This document shows positions 56,123 through 64,000 of a stretch of 64,000 bases of DNA, piece after piece. Location of the stretch: NCBI GenBank assembly GCA_963920635.1, contig OY987299.1:18403401-18467400 (forward strand), read 5' to 3'. The translations under genes and the position numbers were made by a program. The notes beneath the pieces were generated by a model. It did not search any database and was not told where the DNA came from. It was given only the letters and a program-made list of their open reading frames with translations. This DNA is from Pseudeuparius sepicola. Taxonomy: Eukaryota; Arthropoda; Insecta; Coleoptera; Anthribidae. Position 1 is the first letter of the stretch; the number at the start of each line of letters is the position of its first letter.

Positions 56123-57950
56123 TATTACCTCGATATTTTCTAGTAGGTATTCCTCATTTTATCTAAGTATGTTTGATTCCGTCCTATGATGGATAGTTAT
56201 GAAGTCAGGTCCGATCAGTTATCTGGAATTGCCTACTTATCAATCCCGTAGGTTGTAATGAAGACGGCAAATATACCTACCTACATGTGGGAGAAAAACT
56301 AGTACCTATACTACCTATGTATTCGGTATTCATGATTTCACGGTGTTTCCGTCACCGGCATATTTCAAGCCACATTTCTCCCATCCATCCATCCTAATCC
56401 TCAGACCCGTTAATAGAATTGGAAGAGTTTTATGGCAGACCGGGCCATTTTACGATTGTTCACCGGAGGAATAAATATTAAATAGAAGCACTAGTCGTAA
56501 AATAAATCAGACGGCAACGTAAAAATGTTGACAAGATATTAACTTTTCACGGTGGACGGCCGCTCACTCCCATTTCTGAGTTATGGCAAAACAAAGGACT
56601 TTATTAGTCATGAATTTCAATCCCTATAAAAACGCTTGTTCTTTTTAAGGGTCTTATGCTAATAGTGCGCATATTTTTTTTGTGTGAAGATGAAGAGATT
56701 GGTGTGCATTGCGTTACCTATGCGGAACTGCCGCAATATTGTGCGCAATAATTATTTATGATTGATTGCATTACAAATAATGTGCTATGGACTGCTTATA
56801 GAGGCAGGTGTCGAGATTGGTTTTACTTTACATTTATGTAGTGAAGCCAAATAAATAGTAGGCATATAAAGTAATAATGATATAAACCGATTAGAGTGAC
56901 AAATAAATAATTATTGCTCTTGGTCATGTTCACACTCCTCGTAAAATATATTTCTTCTAAATCATTTATTGTTCCTATATAGGTATTTTTCTTGCAATGC
57001 GTAAACCTGCTTTTACTTCCAATGACATTGAATCAACATAATTCGCTTAGTTCCGCTTTGTCCAACATTAAATACCCGGAAACCATCGTGCTTTGTTAAA
57101 TATTTCACCAGTGCTTTTTACAAGCAAAGGAATAAAAAAAGACTTCGTCGTTTTCATAAAGTTGCCCAAAAATTTGGCTTGTAGGCATGTATGGGGAACA
57201 TTTTGAAATCAAGACTATAGAAACCACAAAGCCATAGATATAGATAGTGAAGATTATTCTGAATATTTTATAAAATATTAATAAAATATTATATATATCT
57301 AATAAATATTACTTTGATGAGTAAGTAACTAAAGTCCCGGATTCTTTATAGTTTCCAAAAAAAACCTTAAAAATATAGTAGGCATCATTATTATTATTAT
57401 TAATATCAGCATTTGCTCAAAGCACAGAATAAGGTAAATAGATACAGAAGCCTCTTTAACGACACGTGTCAAAAATAAGCCTTTATTTCAATTTACAGAA
57501 GAATAGCCAGTATTTAAAAAAATATATTAATAAAATCTTAAGTTGGCAAGTTGTTTGCTGTCATGTCTATTGTCATTCATTGCCTTCAAAACTTCCATTT
57601 AATATTTTTTGATTTTGACAAAATTTTGAATTTAGGGTTCTGGATCAATTCTGACCAAATTGTTTAAGTAAATTTTTTTGAAGAAAAAATGCATAATATT
57701 ACTTTCTGATTTTTGGCCTCGATTGTAGCATCGCAGGTGGCTTTGACTTTCGAGTAGGCCATTTTTTGGAAATAAGTAGGCAACAATGCCACCTACCTTT
57801 GGTAAAAGTTTCGTTCCGGTCGGTTAAAAATTAAAGAAGTTATAAGGTTTCTTTATTAAGTGAGACACTCTGTATATCATTGGACTCGCAATTTTACGTA
57901 GATTTCGAATATCCAATAATAACAGGGTGATCCATTAAAAAATATATATG
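56123..57950. other. AT-rich stretch including a GC-richer island at about 56330-56640
   Basis: The island holds a TTTATGGC word (56429-56436) and ACGATTGTTCACCGG near 56452, with no frame. ACAGGGTGATCC near 57922 and GACACTCTGTATATC near 57866 are element ends without partners. No gene. Confidence 0.4.
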
Positions 57951-58316
57951 TATACTAAAATCGAGCAAGTCTTAGGGCTGGCGTAAACAAGAGCACGTGC
58001 CTTGAGATATTGGCCAGAGCCGCACTGAGGTACGACCTTTATTTAATTTTAGTTTTATAATTGTTTATATCAAAATATTTCTGAAAAAAATTATTGGATG
58101 CATTAAAATGGCTCAAAACATCGATAAAATTATTTGTGGCAGTGTCTAAATAGCTGAAAACAACAAGATAAAACCGCATAACTAGACTTTTGCGATCGAG
58201 TACGTCCCTGTTGCCGAGTCGGGTGAAGTTTTATAGCCTACCGACCAATCGCGGAACGTCATTGAACACGTGGTTTTATTTACGCCAGGCGCACCGGATT
58301 GCTCGATTTTAGTATA
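57951..58316. mobile_element. 366-bp MITE
   Basis: Perfect 18-bp terminal repeats TATACTAAAATCGAGCAA, continuing with GGCGTAAA and CACGTG blocks in both arms. TA at the outer edges fits a TA-targeting element. Non-coding. Confidence 0.7.
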
Positions 58317-58372
58317 GTTTCTATATTGTTGAAAAATTCGACTTTCAATTAACTGTTGTTTTTATGATCAGC

Positions 58373-59125
58373 CAGTGGCGGATCTAGGGGGGGGGGCTAC
58401 AGGGGCTATAGCCCCCCCTTGGCCTAATACCGTAAGGTAGGCACTTAAAAAATATGTCTGGCAATTAGAGATGGTGTGGAACTGCGTTTTCTTGGAACAG
58501 GTACAACCTGTTCCAGTTCCAGGCAATACCTGTTCTTAAAAAACCTGTTCCAGTTCCAATATTATTAACTTCTACGACTTCTAGTCTTCTAAGGCCGTGG
58601 TCCGAATCGCGCTGCCAGTGCTTACAGCGCTCAGATCGTTTACAACAAGTACCATTTGATTCACTCGCTGACAACTCGTTTCGGACCGGTTGTAAATGCT
58701 CTGACAGGAACATGCCATTTTGAGGTTATGTGGGCGTGAAGATCGCAAAGTAACTATTATTATTGAATATTAAATCATTGATAAATATTGCTTCCGTTTC
58801 TAAAGAGGGTATGCTAAATAGTTTTTATAGTACAAATTTAAAAATTTGGTGAACGCATTGGGATTGGGACAGGGCCCGGCACAGAACACGGGTCCAGTCA
58901 CCGCCTTCACCGATCGACAGTTCACGTTCACAGTTGTTCTATTCTATTACTACGAGTAGAGCGGAACTGGAACATCGGAACGGGACTGAAGGAAACTAAG
59001 AATATTAATGTATTAATAGTATTGCATTTTAATGAATAAAATGAATAAATAATGTGTTTCCTATTTTATTACAAAATTTCGGAAATAGAAGCCCCTCCCT
59101 TGACTCCAGCCTAGATCCGCCACTG
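58373..59125. mobile_element. Non-autonomous hAT element, 753 bp
   Basis: Ends CAGTGGCGGATCTAGG and CCTAGATCCGCCACTG are exact complements. Flanks TGATCAGC (58365-58372) and TGATCAGT (59126-59133) form an 8-bp duplication with one mismatch. GGAACAGGT/CCTGTTCCAGTTCC words recur near the left end and GGAACTGGAACA near the right, as subterminal repeats. No transposase. Confidence 0.85.
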
Positions 59126-59372
59126 TGATCAGTGCATTGAGATCGCAAGGAAACTTCCTACAACTTTCATGTTTAGGGACCTAAGTTAATTTTCTAGGTC
59201 TCCTTGTAGGTAGATTGATCCAAGATAAAAAGTTGAAAAAAATATATTTTTCCTAGATGCGGCCTCATAAATGTTTCCACTATAGGCATGAGAAATGAGC
59301 AATAAGTCAAGAATTTCGGGTAAGTGCAGCAACGTTGCGCCAATTCTACGGCTTCCCAAATCAACAACTTCC

Positions 59373-59560
59373 GTTGACTGACGTACCTATTCGAATTTAT
59401 AAGACTTCTCACGGCTATAGCTTAATATTCGGGAATATAGATGGCGCTGATTGTCAACAATGTGATTTCCATTGTGTTTTGTCCCCGGAAATCATATGGT
59501 GAGGCATAGAACTGTCAAACATGACAACCGTGAGCAGTCTTTATTAATACGTCAGTCAAA
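59373..59560 (-). mobile_element. MITE family M9, copy 5
   Basis: 188 bp, with TIRs GTTGACTGACGTA and the complement of TTTGACTGACGTATTAATAA. Flanks ACAACTTCC (59364-59372) and GCAACTTCC (59561-59569) agree at 8 of 9. The interior is inverted relative to copies 1 and 2. Confidence 0.75.
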
Positions 59561-59849
59561 GCAACTTCCCCTACATTCCCTCGTACCACCCCGCTCCTCT
59601 ATGTAGAAAATAAAAATTGCGTTAACTGGCCTATTATTTCGCCAGTCAACGAATATGGGTTAAATGGCTGCATTATTATAATAATTTATAAGTGGATTTA
59701 AAGTTGTACACTGTTCCCTGGTGCTTTGAGATTCACGTAACGCGAAATCACGCGGATTTCTTTGATTGTCGAAATGAATAGTTCTTTTTTCACTGCATGA
59801 ACGACCATCATCACTACAGTAGGTATAAGCAGATTGTTCTTAATTAAGT

Positions 59850-60260
59850 ATCCTTGTTTGGGGAGTAAGTAAATTTTTATCAGGTATGCCCGCTAAGCAC
59901 GGGGGTGATGGGCCGGGCAGATAAGACCAGGGGGTTGATCCTAACGGGGCGGAGGGGAGGGGGGACGAGCTGCCCTTCCTCGGCGCCCCCCCGGAGCCCG
60001 AGCAGATGTTCGCGGCGGGCGCCGTTGTCTGGAGGCGGCCCCCCGCCCGCCGCCGCCAGGGGCGTCCTAGCGGGGCTGAGACGTTGTTGACTTGCGACAA
60101 AGATGTGCCAGCAGTGGCGGGAGCTATGCATAAGCAAATATATAAGCATTGCTTAGAGGCCCTGGCCAAAAGGGGGCCCGTGGCCCGTCGGACGTGATGA
60201 CGGTGCCGACCCAACGGGCCGACACCCGTACGCCGTACGGGTCAGTCGTCGGTCAACATT
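59850..60260. promoter_or_regulatory. GC-rich single-copy island with POU-like site and GC hairpin
   Basis: Very GC-rich centre with Arg/Pro/Ala-rich shadow frames. ATGCATAAGCAAAT (60126-60139) fits a POU/octamer-type site. ACCCGTAC...GTACGGGT (about 60225-60243) forms an 8-bp GC-rich hairpin with a 3-nt loop. Candidate regulatory DNA. Confidence 0.3.
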
Positions 60261-60325
60261 TTTTTCTTGCAGTGACAACACAGTAAACAATATCCAGTAG
60301 GAAAAGTCGACGCCATTACTGGTAG

Positions 60326-61592
60326 CACAGACCTATATAAGCTATATACACAGATAGAAATACAATTCTTCATAGAAAAATATTTGTTGTTTGATCACGA
60401 ATTATTTGTCAGAAATAATATTTATTTCGGTAGAAAGTATATTATTTAAATAAAGATTTATTTTTTTCAATTAAAAAATAAGTGCTTTTTGGGTGAAGTA
60501 TTTGATTCTTTTGGCACATTATTGTTTAGTGGAAGGATTTATTATTTTCCTGAAATAAGGTATTACTTGGTGCAAACAAGAATATTTTTTATTTATAGTA
60601 TTAGCTTTCGTTGTTTGGGTCAACCACATTGTTATTTGGTTTAAATGTGACCTTATTTGAGTTAAATAATACTACCTATCATTTTTATGGCTGTCTCGCT
60701 CCAGAGAATGAAAGATAGAAAGAAAGAGAAAATATGGGAGGACGAGGGCGCACTCTAGTGTCGGCGTTCAGCGCTATTCCGTGTCCGTGTAAGTAAGTAC
60801 GCGTCTGCAGTCTTCCTAGAGGTTTTGTGCGAGCAGTTTTATTATTATTTATAGCCGCCGATTAGCCGAGTGTAGTGTGGTGTGGTGTATTGTGTGTATT
60901 GTGTGTTTTCAACTTCTTTTGTAAGTAGGATACGCATAAAAAATAATGGATATACAAATCTCAAAGAACTACTTGAAATGTATCAAATAGGCCACCTGTA
61001 TGAGGCGCTTTCCTTGGTGAGTTTTGTATAGTTTTTTTTATACCAAATATTGTTTTTTAATTGTATTTAAATAAATATTTTTATAGCATTACAAATTATC
61101 GTGTTTTTCTAATCGAATTTCCGTTCCATTCAACAGAACATCTTTATGAATTGAAAAAACTTATTGTTTTTCATTCGAATCGACAAAAAGTAAAGTTTGT
61201 GAATAATGATAAAGACGAAGGTTGCTTTACTTTAAATAAATAATATTTTATTTGAGTGCATACCCTGAATGGGTAATTCAACCCATCACAGTTGTTTTAC
61301 GCAGCTTTCTTAATTTTTTAAATAGAATAATTGTTTTTAACATTGTAGATTTGTTCCTTCGAAATATATCATTTATTCAATTCAAATCGTTAGTATTTTC
61401 ATGGGAATAAAAATTAATTTCTTCCAAATAATATTTTATTTGTCTCAAATTAAATGTTGCTTTTAAATTGAAACAAACCAAATGTTTTGTTCAAAGTTAC
61501 TCTAGGGTTCGCCATATACAAGAATCAAATTTGTTTGAGTTAAATAAATTTTATTTGATTCAAGTATCTCTTTCAATCTGTGTAGGTCTGTG
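60326..61592. mobile_element. CACAGAC nano-palindrome 4, split by a TA-targeting element
   Basis: CTGGTAG flanks on both sides (60319-60325 and 61593-61599). Removing 60349-61584 (the inner element plus one TA) leaves CACAGACCTATATA-AGC-TATATAGGTCTGTG, a perfect 31-bp palindrome with a 3-nt loop. Its arm is almost the same as the one at 43110. So a 31-bp palindrome with a 7-bp duplication was already present when the larger element inserted into its TA. Confidence 0.75.
60349..61582 (+). mobile_element. 1.23-kb TIR element with TA duplication and TTATTTG words
   Basis: Ends CACAGATAGAAATAC and the complement of CACAGATTGAAAGAGATAC, with TA on both sides (60347-60348 and 61583-61584). The outer regions carry many TTATTTG/CAAATAA words. 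The centre (about 60690-60950) is GC-richer and promoter-like, and is followed by a donor-like TTG/GTGAGT (61015) and acceptor CAACAG (about 61134), then an open frame EHLYELKKLIVFHSNRQKVK ending at 61243. The pieces do not join in phase, so no protein is claimed. TIRs resemble those of 18359-19427. Confidence 0.6.
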
Positions 61593-61957
61593 CTGGTAGA
61601 ATGCTTTTATCGCTTTTATCGCTTTAATCCCGGTCCTGTGTCCCATCGATTTTTATAGGGCGTGGTCTAAAATAAAGAAGTAACGTGACTTCAAAGTGAG
61701 ATTCTATTGGAGAATGATTTTGTAAAAAAAAAAACGAAAGTCACTACCGCCGAGATCAAAGGGGCCGACAGGAAGATTTACAACTGGGTATTCCCTCAAC
61801 TGTGGTGACAAGTCCGGCGCATTCGGCGCATTGCGCATGGGCGAGCGGTGTTATTAGCCTCGTCAACTGCGGCGGCGACGGCAGTGAGGGAGGGCAGTAG
61901 TAAGGCCCGAAGCTGAGTTCAGAGTTGTGATAAAGTTCAAAAAAGTATTCCGATGTC
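61593..61957. other. Stretch upstream of the hAT fragment
   Basis: Contains GGGCGTGGTC near 61660 and a GC-richer patch at 61745-61910. It may be the 5' side of the deleted hAT element, but no TIR pair is found. Confidence 0.35.
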
Positions 61958-62326
61958 TTGAATACTAATCTTACCATTCAATTTGTCAATATTGTGTCTT
62001 TACTGAAAGATTATTTAACTGACGGCATGAGTGTTCGAGATATGGCAAAATTATTGCTGCAGAAATATGGTGTCCTTGAAAGAGATTTTGACGAAGTTAT
62101 TACATTGCTTCTTTTATTCTTGACTTTGCCTGTAACAGTTTCCACAGCTGAAAGATCATTTAGTAAATTAAAGACATTAAAAAAATATTTAAGAAATACT
62201 ACAAGTCAACATAGACTGCATGATCTTTCGATTTTAGCAATTGAGCAAAAAGCAGCATCCAGTATGGACATTCATGATCTTGTCAAACAATTTGCTGTGT
62301 GTAAAGCGAGAAAGAAACGATTCTAA
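61958..62326 (+). pseudogene. hAT transposase C-terminal (dimerisation) fragment
   Basis: The open frame of 122 codons contains LTLPVTVSTAERSFSKLKTL (residues 55-74) and then LRNTTSQHRLHDLSILAIE (residues 78-96). This is the conserved hAT C-terminal dimerisation region, intact in sequence, ending with a basic KARKKRF tail. The catalytic core and BED finger are missing upstream; the ATG at 61958 is just the first in frame. It could be an internally deleted element or an isolated last exon. It is not clearly the same family as the relic at 15404. Confidence 0.85.
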
Positions 62327-62329
62327 ACA

Positions 62330-63442
62330 ATTCTTTCCGATCGGTAAATTTAATTTTTCTACTCCTATACTAGTAACATACCTATTAAGTAACGGTTTAG
62401 GTTATATACGTAAGTCCTTTGTTACGAACACCGACACGTAATGACTGACACGTAATAAAAAAATTACATATCTGTTCTTAATTAAAACACAATTATCACG
62501 GGTGCCTTGTTAGCGCGGCATCCGCGCCCTCATAGCAACCAACCATAACATACTAATTGTTGCCTGTCAGATAATCAGAAGTATAGTTTATATATTATAA
62601 TAGTTTTTCTTTCGAAGAAGAAAAATTATATACAAAACTCGAATTGTAAGCTTATTACATACTCGTGGAATTACAGCATTCGCCGCTGCGCGGCTCTTGC
62701 GCAGCTTTTCCACTCATACGTATTAAGCTCTTTACAACTCTCGCTATGTAATATACTATTACTTATTTACTAATAGTCAATATTATTCTTGACATGAGTT
62801 CCTTTGATGTTATCTGAATTCAGAATTTTATTTTATTACCTAAGTAGTTTATGGGCGAAAAGTGGGTTTTTCGTAAATTAATCGAAAATTACTGCATTTA
62901 GGTGTAGGAAACCTTACACAAAGTTGTCATCATTTTTAGTGGCGAATAAGATCGCATTAAAAAAATGGGGGTTTCCATTTGAAAATTTCGAGATTTAAGC
63001 ACATTTTGAATGTAATTTTTATTCATATTTTGTGAACACCCTGTATAATAACGGATTTATTTCTCAGCAGAGATCACTAAGTCAGGGCTTCTTTTACACG
63101 ATGCCAAAAATTCGTTTTGAAATTTCGCGGTTTCCTCGTATAAATTGCTAATTGACTTTAGGTCTGCACCTGTAATTTTTTTCGGAAAAATGCAAATATC
63201 TCAAAAATGCAATAATATATTAGTTGAGCAGCGCCCATCGGCATTGGTGAGGTGCCAAATTTTCAGAATTTTCCTTCTTTTAGTTTTCCATATATAGATC
63301 GATGCAGTTCGTGGTGGGCCACCCTGTATATATAGGCTTCCGTAGTTACCCATGAAATTAATAAGGCTAATTTTTGATAGTTGTGCTAGATTATTTTTGA
63401 TGGCAATAAATATCTATTAAAACTTTCTTCCTACCAAGGTAT
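62330..63442. other. AT-rich stretch with two CACCCTGTA element ends, no gene
   Basis: GAACACCCTGTATA near 63037 and GGCCACCCTGTATA near 63317 are right-hand ends of ACAGGGTG-type elements without clear left ends. A GCCGCTGCGCGGC palindrome lies near 62681. Confidence 0.4.
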
Positions 63443-64000
63443 ATACAGGGTGTCCAACTTTAAAACTGTACAAATCCGTAAAATCTTCATTTTTGGAGAT
63501 AATCGCCTAAACTTTTTTTTGCTTAAAAGGCCTTCAAAAACCGCTTCTTTTGACCCTCCTGCCATTTTCAAAATGCAAATCCAGGGCCGGCTGCGATTTT
63601 TTTATACCCCCGATTTTCACGAAAACCATTTAGCGATTTTTTTATTTAAAATCTGACCCCCACAGCGTTAATAGCACACCCCAAAATCCCTATATACCAA
63701 ATTTGAGCAAAAAATATACAGGGAGTTCCATTCTGCTAGGTGTCAAAGTTGAGCAAAATAGACATTTTAAATTCATCTGGCCCTTCAAAACAGTTGAATG
63801 GTCAACAGGACCACTCAAAATATTGGTGTGAAAATATTTACTACAAAAATATACAGGGTTTTTTTTTCTGAGCCATCTCAAAATTCTGAAATTTTATTAA
63901 ACTTATACGGATCAAGAGTGCTCTGGAATCATTGAAAAAATATTGATAAACAAAAAAGTAATGTATTTCTTTACAAAATGCCAACTAATAAATGAAAACA
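63443..64000 (+). mobile_element. ACAGGGTG-ended element, cut by the window edge
   Basis: Begins TATACAGGGTGTCCAACTTT. Its internal blocks match the element at 46115-46925 in reverse orientation (CATCTGGCC/AGTTGAGCAAAATAG, ACAGGACCACTC, CGGATCAAGAGTGCT). Additional ATACAGGG words inside (63715, 63851) suggest composite structure. The right end lies outside the window. Confidence 0.6.

Noticed and set aside
59840..60214. Overlapping frames on both strands in the 60-kb GC island
   Set aside because: High GC removes stop codons in all frames; residue content is Arg/Pro/Ala-biased and unlike any family I know.
60940..61243. A two-exon gene inside the 1.23-kb element
   Set aside because: Donor- and acceptor-like sites exist, but the upstream and downstream frames do not join in phase, and the upstream ATG frame stops after 14 codons.

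Overview
The window is AT-rich, with no complete host gene, rRNA, CRISPR array or operon. Everything recognisable is eukaryotic and insect-like: debris of hAT, Tc1/mariner-IS630, Jockey/CR1-type LINE and BEL/Pao elements, a THAP-type zinc-finger exon, many foldback elements ending in ACAGGGTG/CACCCTGT, MITEs with clear target-site duplications (TSDs), and scattered TAGGTACCTA palindromes. I read it as a gene desert or long intron of an insect chromosome. The order cannot be fixed by eye.

Layout. 0-5 kb: a GC-enriched island, then a 2.1-kb foldback element flanked by direct repeats. 5-15 kb: a tRNA-like SINE piece, a 1.05-kb foldback, two copies of a MITE with 9-bp TSDs, an exact 200-bp tandem duplication, a purine tract, and a GC island struck by an 872-bp hAT element with a perfect 8-bp TSD. 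15-25 kb: a second hAT relic, a copy of a dispersed family called R1 here, a motif-rich TIR element, a foldback, another GC island and an LTR-like block. 26-29 kb: nine units of a 242-bp satellite, the last split by a TA-flanked element. 31-34.7 kb: a nest of at least four elements, including a LINE reverse transcriptase fragment and a tiny element with perfect 49-bp TIRs. 35-49 kb: a TCAAG motif cluster, a palindrome cluster, a duplicated ~190-bp segment, a frameshifted THAP exon and more repeats. 50-64 kb: a broken IS630-type transposase, a BEL/Pao integrase relic, R1 with a nested foldback, a 469-bp element with a perfect 9-bp TSD, a 753-bp hAT element, and the C-terminus of another hAT transposase.

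Between the transposons lie GC-richer islands of roughly 0.2-0.7 kb that look single-copy, carry no credible reading frame and contain developmental-type binding-site words. They are candidate cis-regulatory elements.

The most unusual signal is a set of very short palindromes (31-38 bp) flanked by 7-bp direct repeats, at 22668, 43110, 44387 and 60326/61592, with a weaker case at 23771. One has its empty site inside this window, and another was later split by a TA-targeting transposon. They behave like minimal transposable hairpins. I do not know a named family that fits.
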